DNA of 40,725 bases. It comes from Candidatus Dadabacteria bacterium. GTDB lineage: Bacteria > Desulfobacterota_D > UBA1144 > Nemesobacterales > Nemesobacteraceae. A program made the position numbers and the translations under genes. Every line of letters begins with the position of its first letter. Position 1 is the stretch's first letter. Shown piece after piece: positions 8,126 to 16,576 of the stretch. Where the stretch lies: NCBI GenBank assembly GCA_028823955.1, contig JAPPFE010000031.1:1-40725 (forward strand), read 5' to 3'. The notes beneath the pieces were generated by a model. That model saw only the letters and a program-made list of their open reading frames with translations. It was not told the origin of the DNA and ran no database searches.

Positions 8126-9265
8126 ATGAGATCTTGGTTCAGGGAAAGAAAAATGAAGAACTGGGTGACTCTGGTTTTAATATCTCTTGGTTTCCTCCTG
8201 GTTCTTTCTCTCCTGTACGCGAGGTTTCTTCAAGAAAGGGAATCGAGTGCACAGGGTCACTCTGAAGATAACGTCCACAGGCCCATAAAAGTGATGACAC
8301 CTGTTGCATCCCCGGGTTCAGTTTACACCGAAGTTCTCGGAAGAGTCCGTGGCAAGCAGACCGTTCTGGTCCGAACGACCGTCTCGGGATGGGTAAAGCG
8401 GATAGATTCCGGTCGAGGTCAGGAAATCGAGAAGGATGGAATTATCCTCGAACTCTACGATTACCGTGTGGAAACACGGCTTGACGAGGCCAAGTACAAT
8501 CTTGAGTCCGCCAAGGGGAAGCTTGCCGAGGCTGAAAGGGTATATCGCAGGAACGCGGCTCTTTTTGAGAAGGGAATAGTCTCTGAGGACGAGACCGAGG
8601 CGTCACAAAACCTGCTTGAAACCGCCTCGGCCGGCGTGAAGGCCCTTGAAGCTTCTTACAAAAGGGCCAAGTGGAATTACGAAAACCTCAAGATCCGCTC
8701 CCCTATCCAAGGCCAGGTTATTGAAATCGTTCCCGACATCGGGCAGGAGACAAGAAACGGGGATGTGGTAGCCAAAGTCGTTAATCTAAGCGGCAGGAAA
8801 GTCATAGCCGGTGTGGACGTGTCTGTTGCCAGAAGCGTCAACAGGGGAGATGTTCTCGAGGTATCACTTACAAGAGACGGCACGGTGGAAACCGTCGCGG
8901 GCGAGGTTGACGGCGTGAGTCCGGGTTCTGATGATTTCTCGGGCACCTACGATATCGAGATTGCCATATCCGACCCCTCGGTAAAATGGTGGCCCGGGGA
9001 AATGGTTTCCGTAAAAATACCGGTGCAGACGCTTGATAATGTCGTCAGAATTCCCAAGACGGCTGTCTTGTCCGACAATAAAGAAAATTCCTTTTTTGTG
9101 CTGGTTGAGAAAAACGGAGAAGTTCTCAAGGCTAAAGTGGCGCCCACGTGGATAGACGACAACTCGGCCTACATATCCTTTGATTCCCTTCCTCCAGATT
9201 CCAGAATCATAACCGAGGGGAACTTCGGCCTTCTTCCCGGTCAGCCGGTAAGGGTTGTCGACTGA
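8126..9265 (+). CDS. RND efflux periplasmic adaptor (HlyD/MFP family)
   Basis: 379-aa membrane fusion protein that links an inner-membrane RND pump to an outer-membrane channel. An N-terminal signal-anchor spans about residues 13-29 (VTLVLISLGFLLVLSLL). Then come the lipoyl half-motif (VSGWVKRIDSGRGQEIEKDG), a coiled-coil hairpin rich in Ala/Glu/Lys (about 115-190), the second lipoyl half (IRSPIQGQVIEIVPDIGQE), a beta-barrel and a membrane-proximal domain. The ATG at 8126 follows GGTGGAG with good spacing. There is no lipobox cysteine, so it is probably anchored by its N-terminal helix. No pump gene is adjacent; the only RND pump in the window is 11.6 kb away, and no outer-membrane factor gene is present. 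Confidence 0.88.
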   Translation: MRSWFRERKMKNWVTLVLISLGFLLVLSLLYARFLQERESSAQGHSEDNVHRPIKVMTPVASPGSVYTEVLGRVRGKQTVLVRTTVSGWVKRIDSGRGQEIEKDGIILELYDYRVETRLDEAKYNLESAKGKLAEAERVYRRNAALFEKGIVSEDETEASQNLLETASAGVKALEASYKRAKWNYENLKIRSPIQGQVIEIVPDIGQETRNGDVVAKVVNLSGRKVIAGVDVSVARSVNRGDVLEVSLTRDGTVETVAGEVDGVSPGSDDFSGTYDIEIAISDPSVKWWPGEMVSVKIPVQTLDNVVRIPKTAVLSDNKENSFFVLVEKNGEVLKAKVAPTWIDDNSAYISFDSLPPDSRIITEGNFGLLPGQPVRVVD

Positions 9266-9292
9266 TTTTCCGGTTCCCCGGGGTGCCCGGGT

Positions 9293-10456
9293 TCAGCAGG
9301 GCTGACTGCTGAGAAATTCGCACTTTTCCCGGATTATCTCTGCCGCTCTTTCTATCTCCTCGAAGGTGTTTTCCGGGCAGAAGCTGAATCTTATGCTTGA
9401 ATACGCATGCTGTTCATCCAGCCCCATGGCGGTCAGAACGTAGGATGGCGTAATGTCGAAATTCGTGCACGCGGAACTCTGGGAACACCTTATTCCCGCC
9501 TCGTCAAGAAGGGAGACCAGTTTTCTTCCGTCAGTTCCGCCGAAATGGATATTGGTGGTGTTGCATATTCTTTCCCCGCCGCCCCCGTTAACCGAGGTGT
9601 CCGGGATAGACTCGATTATTATTCTCTCGAACCGGTCGCGAAGATCTTTCATCTTTCCTATGGCCTGCTCAAGCCTTTTGTGCCTTATCTCGCAGGCGGT
9701 CCCAAAGCCTGTTATGCCCGGAAGGTTCTCAGTCCCGGGACGAAACCCTTCCTCCTGGAATCCTCCGAAAAGAAAAGGATTCACAAGCAGCCTGTCTTTT
9801 GCGTAGAGAACCGCGGCGCCTTGGGGACCGCTGATTTTATGAGCGGTGAAAGAGAGAAAATCCACGTGAAGCTTCGCAAGGTCAACCTCGAGCTTGCCTA
9901 CAGCCTGGGCCGCGTCGGTGTGGAGAAGCACTCCGTTTTTCCTGCAGACCTCGGAAATGCTCGCGATATCCTGTATAACTCCGGTCTCGTTGTTAACCCA
10001 CTGCACGGAAACTAGATCGGTTTTCTCGGAGATCGCGTTTTCGAGTCCTCGGATGTCAAGAATCCCATGTCTGTCCACCTCGAGCATTTCGATGTGGACG
10101 TCGTTTAGTTCGAGGAAATTGCACATCTTCATTATCGAGGAGTGCTCTACTTGGGTTGTGACAATGTGCGGCTTCTCTTTTTTCCTGGTGCAGGAATAAA
10201 AAACCATGTTGTTTGATTCCGTGCCGGAACTTGTGAATATGAGGTCTTCGGGGGAGCATCCCACAAGATCGGAGGTCCGTTTTCGGGCAAGGTCCATGCG
10301 GTGCCTCGCCCGCTCTCCAGCCGAATGGGCGCTTGAAGGATTGCCGAACCCCTCGCCCATGGCTTCGTGCATGGCCTCCGTTACTTCGGGAAGTGGTCTT
10401 GTAGTTGCGTTGTTGTCAAGGTAGATTTCGCCGGAAATTTCCTCTGTACACCCCAT
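9293..10456 (-). CDS. Cysteine desulfurase (NifS/IscS-like), copy 1
   Basis: 387-aa class V PLP aminotransferase fold. It takes sulfur from cysteine to form a persulfide for Fe-S clusters, thiolated tRNA or cofactors. Motifs: YLDNNATT at the N-terminus, TSSGTESNN (about 75-83), HTDAAQAVGK, the PLP lysine K207 in SFTAHKISGPQG, RPGTEN, and the catalytic Cys330 in QSSACTNFDITPSYVL. The downstream active-site loop is of the longer group I (IscS/NifS) kind. It lies 29 bases after the DUF6573 gene on the same strand. The ATG has no Shine-Dalgarno site; TATTAT ends 10 bases upstream. No scaffold gene (iscU/nifU) is nearby. A second, clearly different paralogue is at 12603. Confidence 0.9.
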   Translation of the reverse strand: MGCTEEISGEIYLDNNATTRPLPEVTEAMHEAMGEGFGNPSSAHSAGERARHRMDLARKRTSDLVGCSPEDLIFTSSGTESNNMVFYSCTRKKEKPHIVTTQVEHSSIMKMCNFLELNDVHIEMLEVDRHGILDIRGLENAISEKTDLVSVQWVNNETGVIQDIASISEVCRKNGVLLHTDAAQAVGKLEVDLAKLHVDFLSFTAHKISGPQGAAVLYAKDRLLVNPFLFGGFQEEGFRPGTENLPGITGFGTACEIRHKRLEQAIGKMKDLRDRFERIIIESIPDTSVNGGGGERICNTTNIHFGGTDGRKLVSLLDEAGIRCSQSSACTNFDITPSYVLTAMGLDEQHAYSSIRFSFCPENTFEEIERAAEIIREKCEFLSSQPC

Positions 10457-10485
10457 TATAAAGCTAATAATACACGATTTTGTGG

Positions 10486-10878
10486 CTAAGGTGTTTCTTC
10501 CGGCAGGTCTTCGGGCAGGAGAAGGGTTATGCAGGGTTCCTCGGAGTCTTTCGTTACCGGACCCAGGTAGGAAATAACCTGAAATTCCCGGGCTTTTCCG
10601 TCTTTGGTAACCGAAGCGGTGAAATTGATCACGTTGGTTCTCTTCGTTTTTCTGGTCGCCCTTATGGACGACACGAGAGGGGAAAGTATTTCCTTTAGCC
10701 TGGTGTTTTCATCCTCTCCGCGGGCCGAGGCCTCGGAATCGGGCTCCATCATTTCCTTTTTAAGCGAGGAGGTTGCGAATATGCGGATCATGAGACCTGA
10801 TTCCCTTGCCACGTCGGATACCTCGAACTGCTTTTCAAGTTCTAGGTCAGTCTCTCTTTCCAGATAGAATCTCTCCAT
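10486..10878 (-). CDS. DUF6573-like hypothetical protein
   Basis: 130-aa acidic cytosolic protein. The pattern matches, from memory, the DUF6573 family: an N-terminal FEVSDVARESGL, a central RLKEILSPLV segment, a beta region with FTASVTKDGKAREFQVISYLGP, and a closing acidic CITLLLPEDLPEE, which corresponds to the family's GPxDxxEPxITIMLPxED ending. The function of that family is unknown; members are often seen on plasmids, phages and other accessory DNA. GGGGGAG precedes the ATG by 4 bases. It is followed by a cysteine desulfurase on the same strand and diverges from cofE. The family call is moderate, the gene call is strong. Confidence 0.65.
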   Translation of the reverse strand: MERFYLERETDLELEKQFEVSDVARESGLMIRIFATSSLKKEMMEPDSEASARGEDENTRLKEILSPLVSSIRATRKTKRTNVINFTASVTKDGKAREFQVISYLGPVTKDSEEPCITLLLPEDLPEETP

Positions 10879-10970
10879 TTCTCTCCCCCTTGATATCGGT
10901 AATATATACTAGATGGTTTAGTGGGTATATACAAAACGCCGCGCCGGTGCGGCATCGGGAGAATTTCCGC

Positions 10971-11747
10971 ATGGAGAAGACTGGAGAAATAAGATTTGTT
11001 CCCTTGAGGGGAATTCCGGAAGTGGAGGAGGGGGACAGCCTCGGGGAGATGATTCTGCACGCCGCCGGCCGTGAGGGATTTTCGTTTCTCGACGGGGATA
11101 TAGTTGTAATTGCGCAGAAGGTGGTTTCAAAGGCCGAAGGCAGGGTCGTTAGTCTCTCCCAGGTGGAACCTTCAGGTTTCGCGGTTACGGTCTCCGAGGA
11201 GGTTTCAAAGGATCCGAGGTTGGTGGAGGTGATTCTCGGGGAAACCAGGAGAATCGTAAAAATGGACGAGAGAGAAAGCGGCAAGGGAAGACTTATAGTT
11301 GAAACGATCGGAGGGCTTGTGCTGGCAAACGCCGGCGTTGATGCGTCAAATGTTTCCGGGGGCGAGGATGTCACGCTTCTTCCGCTTGATTCCGATCGCT
11401 CCGCCGGGGTTATAAGAAAACATATAGAACAGGAAACCGGAAAGTACGTGGCCGTCATAATAAGCGATACCGTGGGACGTCCTTGGCGGGAAGGGCTCAC
11501 CGACATCGCCATTGGCTGTAGCGGCATGAGGCCACTTTCTGACCGCAGGGGAGAGACCGATACCAAAGGTCTTCTGCTTACGGCAACCGAGATGGCGACC
11601 GCGGACCAGGTGGCGTGTGCCGCGGGCCTGCTGATGGAGAAAACCGCGGCTCTGCCCGTTGTGGTAGCGCGCGGGGTCGAGTACATCCGGGGAGAGGGAA
11701 GTTCGGATGAACTGATCAGAGACCCGGCCCATGACCTGTTCAGGTAA
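10971..11747 (+). CDS. cofE: Coenzyme F420-0:L-glutamate ligase (CofE domain)
   Basis: 258-aa stand-alone CofE. The family adds gamma-linked glutamates to F420-0 with GTP hydrolysis, the last stage of F420 synthesis. Motifs: LRGIPEVEEGDSL near the N-terminus, DIVVIAQKVVSKAEGR, LVLANAGVDASNV, ISDTVGRPWREGLTDIAIGCSG and EMATADQVACAAGLLMEK. The ATG at 10971 matches the domain start and has GGGAGA upstream; codons further upstream are in frame but outside the domain. It lacks the C-terminal nitroreductase-like domain of actinobacterial FbiB, so it has the archaeal single-domain form. The F420 link is supported by the LLM oxidoreductase at 27618. It is followed after 14 bases by a glycerophosphodiesterase. 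Confidence 0.88.
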   Translation: MEKTGEIRFVPLRGIPEVEEGDSLGEMILHAAGREGFSFLDGDIVVIAQKVVSKAEGRVVSLSQVEPSGFAVTVSEEVSKDPRLVEVILGETRRIVKMDERESGKGRLIVETIGGLVLANAGVDASNVSGGEDVTLLPLDSDRSAGVIRKHIEQETGKYVAVIISDTVGRPWREGLTDIAIGCSGMRPLSDRRGETDTKGLLLTATEMATADQVACAAGLLMEKTAALPVVVARGVEYIRGEGSSDELIRDPAHDLFR

Positions 11748-11761
11748 TTCCCCCAAATTCC

Positions 11762-12445
11762 ATGAAAGGTTTTTTCGAAAAAGATTTCCTGCTTATCTCT
11801 CACCGCGGCGCGAGTCATTACGAACCGGAAAATACTCTTCGCTCTTTCCGCAGGGCCCTGGACATGGGGTCTGCGGTGATAGAGTTTGACGTGAGGAGGA
11901 GTCTTGACGGCCGCTTGGTCGTCATTCACGACCGGACGGTGGACAGGACCACGGATGGTAAGGGAGCCGTTTCGGGGAAGACGTTTTCTGAACTCAGATC
12001 TCTTGACGCCGGTTTCGGGGAGCGGATACCGACTCTTGAGGAAGTCTTTGAGAATTTCGGGGGGCGCTGCGGACTTGTGGTCGAACTTAAGGAAAAAGGT
12101 ACGGAAGAAGAAACGGTCTCGCTTATAAGAGCTCATGGTCTTATAAAAGATGCAGCGGTGGTTTCTTTCCGCGAGGACTGTCTTCGTGCCGTGAGGGAAC
12201 TTGATCCTTCCATTACTACGGGACTTATTACGGTCTTCGGCTTCGGGTGCGTGAAGAAGGCTCTTTCTCTGGGCTGTCGGGTAGTTGCTACAAATCACCG
12301 TTTTATGACGGGACGCCTCGCTTCGGAAGCCCGAAGAAGAGGTCTTTTCGTGTGCTGCTGGACGGTTAACGATCCGAAACGAGGCGAAAAGCTGGCCAGT
12401 ATCGGGATTAACGGGATTATCACCGACACGCCTGACCTGATCTGA
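11762..12445 (+). CDS. Glycerophosphodiester phosphodiesterase
   Basis: 227-aa cytosolic GDPD (UgpQ-type). It hydrolyses glycerophosphodiesters from phospholipid turnover to glycerol-3-phosphate and an alcohol. The TIM-barrel catalytic residues are visible: SHRGAS (His14), PENT, EFDVRRSLDG (Glu41, Asp43), VIHDRTVDRTTDG (His56), then VVELK (metal-binding Glu) and a C-terminal CCWTVND. No signal peptide. It begins 14 bases after cofE, so it is probably cotranscribed; no strong Shine-Dalgarno site is seen. Whether the link to cofE is functional is unclear. Confidence 0.9.
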   Translation: MKGFFEKDFLLISHRGASHYEPENTLRSFRRALDMGSAVIEFDVRRSLDGRLVVIHDRTVDRTTDGKGAVSGKTFSELRSLDAGFGERIPTLEEVFENFGGRCGLVVELKEKGTEEETVSLIRAHGLIKDAAVVSFREDCLRAVRELDPSITTGLITVFGFGCVKKALSLGCRVVATNHRFMTGRLASEARRRGLFVCCWTVNDPKRGEKLASIGINGIITDTPDLI

Positions 12446-12602
12446 AGCTGGCTTGCCGGTGCGCCTGATCTTGCCCCCAAGACGTTAACCCGCTGAAATA
12501 ACTCGAATCCGGAGTACTCCCGCTGTCCTGTGTCACAGTGATTTACGCGGTCGATCGGTTATTATTCGCTGTTATGCAAGCTGTTTAAGCGATGGTGAGA
12601 AA

Positions 12603-13769
12603 ATGTCGCCTGATAACGGACATTCCATATATCTTGACTATAACGCGACTACGCCTCTTGACCCGCGCGTTTTGGAAGAGATGATCCCATATCTTGCCGG
12701 AAATTATGGGAATCCTTCCAGCATTCATTCTCTTGGAAGCGTCGCGCGCGCGGCGGTTGATTGCGCCCGCGAGAGGGTATCAGGTTATCTCGGGGCGAGG
12801 CCGGGAGAAATAGTTTTTACCTCCGGGGGCAGTGAAAGCAACAATTTCGCCATAAAAGGCTTGGCCTACGCTCTTTCTGACAGGGGAAACCACTTGGTTA
12901 CGACCACGGTCGAGCACGCCTCGTGTCTTGAAGCGTTCAGGTTTCTTGAACGCAGGGGTTTCGAAGTCACCTATCTTCCCGTGGATTCCTTCGGACGGGT
13001 CTTCCCCGAGCAGTTCCGGGAAGCGATTACCGAGCGCACGATTCTTGTTTCCTGCATGTACGTGAATAACGAGACCGGAGTTGTAAGTCCGATTCGCGAT
13101 ATAGGGGAAATTGCCCGAGAAAGGGGGGTGGTTTTCCACACAGATGCGGTTCAGGCTCTGGGAAAGATGGAGATCGATCTTGGGGGTCTGCCGGTGGACA
13201 TGGCGTCTTTTTCCGCCCACAAGATATGCGGTCCCAAGGGGGCGGGAGCTCTTTACTTGAAAAAAGGGGTTGCCCTTGAGCCTTTCGTGCACGGCGGGGG
13301 GCAGGAGAGGGGAAAGAGATCGGGAACGGAGAACGTAGCGGCCGTCTGCGGATTCGGTTATGCGTGCGAGCTTCTGCGCGGGGAGCTTGAGACGGAAAAC
13401 GAAAGACTGGGGAAGCTGCGCGACCGTCTTTTCGAGGAGCTTTCCCGGAGAGTAGAGGATGTTTACCTGAACGGACATCCCGCCACCAGAGTCTCCAACA
13501 CCCTTAACGTTGGTTTTCCGGGAACTCCGGGTGATTCGGTGGTAATGAATCTCGATACCGCCGGAGTGGCGGTTTCAACTGGTTCTGCATGCTCTGAGGG
13601 AAACGTTGACCCTTCCCACGTGTTGGTTGCCATGGGGATCGAAGAACAGGAAGCGCTCTGCTCGGTCAGGTTCAGCTTCGGCCGTTTTACCCGTTCGGAG
13701 GAAATCGACAGGGTGATCGAGCTTCTTCCCGCGATAGTGGAGAGAATAAGGACGCTTCAGGATTTCTGA
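12603..13769 (+). CDS. Cysteine desulfurase (NifS/IscS-like), copy 2
   Basis: 388-aa PLP enzyme of the same family as the gene at 9293 but clearly diverged. Motifs: YLDYNATTPLDPRV, TSGGSESNNFAIKG, VNNETGV, HTDAVQALGK, PLP lysine K207 in SFSAHKICGPKG, RSGTEN, and catalytic Cys330 in STGSACSEGNVDPSHVL. This copy matches the typical NifS/IscS consensus better than copy 1. The ATG follows GGTGAG with short spacing, and about 155 bases separate it from the glycerophosphodiesterase, so it likely has its own promoter. No iscU/nifU scaffold gene is next to it. It marks the left border of the AT-richer accessory region. Confidence 0.92.
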   Translation: MSPDNGHSIYLDYNATTPLDPRVLEEMIPYLAGNYGNPSSIHSLGSVARAAVDCARERVSGYLGARPGEIVFTSGGSESNNFAIKGLAYALSDRGNHLVTTTVEHASCLEAFRFLERRGFEVTYLPVDSFGRVFPEQFREAITERTILVSCMYVNNETGVVSPIRDIGEIARERGVVFHTDAVQALGKMEIDLGGLPVDMASFSAHKICGPKGAGALYLKKGVALEPFVHGGGQERGKRSGTENVAAVCGFGYACELLRGELETENERLGKLRDRLFEELSRRVEDVYLNGHPATRVSNTLNVGFPGTPGDSVVMNLDTAGVAVSTGSACSEGNVDPSHVLVAMGIEEQEALCSVRFSFGRFTRSEEIDRVIELLPAIVERIRTLQDF

Positions 13770-13862
13770 CGGGATGTTTAGGAACCGCTTGCCGAGTTCT
13801 GTATGTCGATGGACAAATGCATGTGTCGCCTAATTTAGGGGCCGTGGATAATATAGTCTCTC

Positions 13863-14408
13863 CTAATTATTTTTTTCGCCAGATTTCTTCTTAAGCTCTT
13901 CCCTTCTCTTTTCATGTGCTTTAGGATCATAATTATCTACTCCAGTAAGCCTGTGATGGATTTCTTCGTTAATATCCCAAGCGTTCATGTATATCATGAA
14001 CCTTGCTTGGCTAAAAGTTGAGTTTCTGGTTGCTATATCTATATCAAAGTCTTTGTTCTTGCTTATAGGAGCTCTCATTAACAGGTCTCTCCCTTCCTTT
14101 ATTCTTTCTTTCGAAATTGAATTAGTAGCGGTATAAACTATCCCGTTATCACAGAACATCCCCCAAGGTCTATAAGTTTTTAAACCAAGAGATAGTTTAT
14201 GGGCTTCCATAGCGTTTTTTCCTAGTTCTGACATTTCATCGCCCTCGATGATCCAACAAGTGGTTTTAGTGTTTTTGCTTTTATCCGAACAGGTAAGTTC
14301 ACCCTTCAGGAACGAAGGATGCCTTTGTAAAAGCGAGTTTTCTTCTTTCGCTCTTGCTGGAACAGCAAGCAAGACAAATAGCAGGCTAAGAATCAGTATC
14401 TTGTGCAT
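13863..14408 (-). CDS. Hypothetical secreted/periplasmic protein
   Basis: 181-aa protein of unknown function. A clear signal peptide is present (MHKILILSLLFVLLAVPARA, cleavage likely after ARA at about residue 20). The mature part has three cysteines (positions near 40, 51 and 85), a central WGMFCDNGIVYTATNS segment and a charged, Lys/Glu-rich tail ending in EKRREELKKKSGEKNN. AAGGAG lies 7 bases before the ATG, so translation is well supported. Base composition is visibly more AT-rich than the flanking cysteine desulfurase. It diverges from the small ORFs at 14491. I recognise no family. Confidence 0.75.
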   Translation of the reverse strand: MHKILILSLLFVLLAVPARAKEENSLLQRHPSFLKGELTCSDKSKNTKTTCWIIEGDEMSELGKNAMEAHKLSLGLKTYRPWGMFCDNGIVYTATNSISKERIKEGRDLLMRAPISKNKDFDIDIATRNSTFSQARFMIYMNAWDINEEIHHRLTGVDNYDPKAHEKRREELKKKSGEKNN

Positions 14409-14490
14409 TTTTCATCTCCTTTTCTCTTTCCTCAAGATGTTTTCTGATTTCTAAAAGCAGAGTAACATATATTACTGATTAGGAGATTCT

Positions 14491-14634
14491 ATGCCAGACG
14501 AGAAAGAAACCGAACAACAAATCCCCGATATGTCGTAGATAGAAGATGTTGACGACGTGATAAGAGTTCTTTTCGGAGTTCCCCCCGAAGGGGAGGAAAT
14601 TACCATCTACGAAGATGAAGAGGAAAGTGATTAA
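14491..14634 (+). pseudogene. Small acidic ORF interrupted by an in-frame TAG
   Basis: An ATG with a good AGGAG site (5-base spacing) opens a frame that reads MPDEKETEQQIPDMS, then TAG at 14536-14538, then continues in the same frame for 31 codons (IEDVDDVIRVLFGVPPEGE...) to TAA two bases before the next gene. The whole would be a 47-residue acidic protein. The simplest reading is a nonsense mutation; a GTG restart at 14557 or amber readthrough are alternatives. Its position directly in front of the zinc-ribbon gene suggests the two were one unit. Confidence 0.45.
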
Positions 14635-14636
14635 TT

Positions 14637-14825
14637 ATGCCTCAATCAGAACAAGGAATTATGAAGTGTCCAGTGTGTAAAGAAGGTTCTTTGGTTCCGG
14701 CGAATTGTGTTCTTCTTGCTAGAGAAGGTGGCAAGGAAAGGAAGCTCCCAGTACTGGCTTGCGAGTCTTGTGGAAAATCGGTTGCTATTGATAACGATAC
14801 AGCTTTCATACTTCCTGCAATCTAG
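14637..14825 (+). CDS. Small zinc-ribbon protein
   Basis: 62-aa protein with two knuckles, CPVC near residue 11 and CESC near residue 44, forming a probable four-cysteine zinc ribbon; no family is recognised. An alternative start is the Met at residue 9. It begins two bases after the stop of the preceding small acidic frame, so it is likely translated by coupling. It ends in TAG, which shows that TAG acts as a normal stop in this island. Its role is unknown; small zinc ribbons often mediate DNA, RNA or protein contacts. Confidence 0.65.
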   Translation: MPQSEQGIMKCPVCKEGSLVPANCVLLAREGGKERKLPVLACESCGKSVAIDNDTAFILPAI

Positions 14826-14902
14826 TCCGTCAAGTTAAATACATAATTCCCTAGATTTAACCCATAACCGCCATTTTTGAGGGAGTTGGTTTGAGCTTCG
14901 GG

Positions 14903-14908
14903 TATGAT
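14903..14908 (+). promoter_or_regulatory. -10-like box (TATGAT) close to the sbcB start
   Basis: TATGAT ends 11 bases before the sbcB ATG, which has no Shine-Dalgarno site. The -35 region is poor. The spacing matches the other candidate leaderless starts in this window. Confidence 0.35.
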
Positions 14909-14919
14909 ATGTGCGATTG

Positions 14920-16344
14920 ATGGCCACTACTCTTTATTGGCACGACTATGAGACCTTCGGTCTTGATACCAAGCGCGACCGCCCTGCTAAGTTTGCCGGA
15001 TTGCGTACGGACGAGAATCTAAATCCATTGGATGACCCTTTGGTTGTCCACTGTAAACCAGTACGTGATGTGTTACCTAGCCCTGATGCCTGTCTGATCA
15101 ACGGTATTACTCCGCAAATGATGGATGCACTGGGTGTGCCGGAACCGGAGTTTATAGCCCGTATTCATGTCAAGTTAGAGCAGCCTAGTACCTGTGGCGT
15201 GGGCTATAACAGTCTGAGATTTGATGATGAAATAACTCGCCATGCCTTGTATCGAAATTTCTATGATCCTTATGCTCGTGAATGGAAAAACGGCAATTCG
15301 CGTTGGGATATTATCGATTTAGTGCGCATGACCTATGCTTTACGGCCGGAAGGGATTCAGTGGCCAATGCGGGAAGACGGCAGGCCTAGTTTTCGCCTTA
15401 AGGATGTTGCAGCGGCCAATGGTATTTTCCACGATCCCCATGACGCGCTGTCCGATGTACGTGCCACAATTGCTATTGCCCGCCTGATTCGTGAGCGGCA
15501 GCGGGATATCTATGATTGGCTTTTCCAGCTTCGCGACAGAAAAATAGCGAAAAAACAATTGAACTTGGATAATCATGATCCCGTTTTGCATACTTCGTCG
15601 CTGTATCCGTTGGAAACCGGTTGCACAACCCTCGTGATGCCGTTGGTTTGTGAGCCCGACAACAAAAACGGCATTTTGGTTTATGATTTACGTCAGGATC
15701 CGAAACCTTTCATGAGCTTGGACGAAGAGAGCCTCCGTGATTGTCTGTTCATCTCTGCTGAGGAATTGCCAGAAGGGAAACAAAAACTTCCGGTTAAGTC
15801 CGTGAGGATCAACAAATGTCCTGCCCTTGCGCCCAAGAGTGTTCTAGGAGTGTTAGATGCCGAGCGCATAGCTATTAATCTAGATGCCTGCGATCGACAT
15901 TGGAAGATTTTGAGTACTAATGAGGAGTTTATGCGTAGAGTTGGGAAAGCTTACAGTAACAGGGAATTTAGTTCCTCCGGAGATGTAGACCTTGCGCTAT
16001 ATGAAGGTTTTTTCCATCCTGAGGATATTTCTTTATTTGCCGATATTCGTGCTGCCTCTCCGCAGGAGTTGTCCCATGCTTGTTATGATTTCCGTGATGA
16101 AAGGTTGCCCGAACTGCTGTTTCGTTATAGAGCGCGAAACTGGCCGGAGACTTTGTCAGTTGAGGAAACGCAACGCTGGGAAGAATTTTGTTACCATCGT
16201 ATCCATAATGGAGATGAAAGAGGCAGTATTACCTTGGATCATTATTACGAGCGGATAGCACTCTTGCGTGATGAGCATAGAGGAGACGCAGATGTGCAAC
16301 GTGTACTTAATGCTTTAGATGAATGGGGCCGAAAGATTGCATGA
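14920..16344 (+). CDS. sbcB: Exonuclease I (3'-5' single-strand DNA exonuclease)
   Basis: 474-aa exonuclease I of the DEDDh superfamily. It degrades single-stranded DNA 3' to 5' and acts in recombination and mismatch repair. The DxE motif is WHDYETFG (Asp9, Glu11), the second acidic motif is GYNSLRFDDE, and the third is HDPHDALSDVRA with the H-x4-D pair. The following SH3-like and C-terminal helical domains (FFHPEDISLFADIRA, LPELLFRYRARNWPETLSVEE, W..FC..R) match E. coli ExoI along the length, which is nearly the same. This family is most typical of Gammaproteobacteria, and the gene is more AT-rich in codon use than flanking core genes, so transfer is likely. No Shine-Dalgarno site. Its stop overlaps a small downstream ORF. 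Confidence 0.92.
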   Translation: MATTLYWHDYETFGLDTKRDRPAKFAGLRTDENLNPLDDPLVVHCKPVRDVLPSPDACLINGITPQMMDALGVPEPEFIARIHVKLEQPSTCGVGYNSLRFDDEITRHALYRNFYDPYAREWKNGNSRWDIIDLVRMTYALRPEGIQWPMREDGRPSFRLKDVAAANGIFHDPHDALSDVRATIAIARLIRERQRDIYDWLFQLRDRKIAKKQLNLDNHDPVLHTSSLYPLETGCTTLVMPLVCEPDNKNGILVYDLRQDPKPFMSLDEESLRDCLFISAEELPEGKQKLPVKSVRINKCPALAPKSVLGVLDAERIAINLDACDRHWKILSTNEEFMRRVGKAYSNREFSSSGDVDLALYEGFFHPEDISLFADIRAASPQELSHACYDFRDERLPELLFRYRARNWPETLSVEETQRWEEFCYHRIHNGDERGSITLDHYYERIALLRDEHRGDADVQRVLNALDEWGRKIA

Positions 16345-16529
16345 ATTCACTGAAATACAAAGATAATTCTCCTGTTTTAGATAGTATTAGCCGGGGAGTA
16401 AAGCAGTCTCTGGGCTCTTTCAACCCCATTTTGGTTCTCAGCGTTCCGCTGGATAATGGCAAAACCACAGAATATCTTCACAGTCTCAACCCACGTACTA
16501 TAAAAGCGGACAATTCTACTTGCTATTAA
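16341..16529 (+). CDS. Possible small ORF overlapping the end of sbcB
   Basis: A 62-codon frame begins with an ATG that overlaps the sbcB stop in ATGA, the arrangement expected for translational coupling. The product (including GSFNPILVLSVPLDNGKT) has no recognised family, signal peptide or membrane segment. It may be a real small gene, or the decayed start of a longer one. Support comes only from the overlap and continued AT-rich composition. Between its end and the next gene I see no other feature. Confidence 0.3.
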   Translation: MNSLKYKDNSPVLDSISRGVKQSLGSFNPILVLSVPLDNGKTTEYLHSLNPRTIKADNSTCY

Positions 16530-16576
16530 CAGACTCTGACACTTGATGAATTTGATTTATCAAACCGGAGAATCTT

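Noticed and set aside
10847-12298. 483-codon minus-strand frame opposite cofE and the glycerophosphodiesterase.
   Set aside because: Both plus-strand genes are intact with clear motifs; the minus frame is low-complexity, Ser/Pro/Arg-rich antisense.
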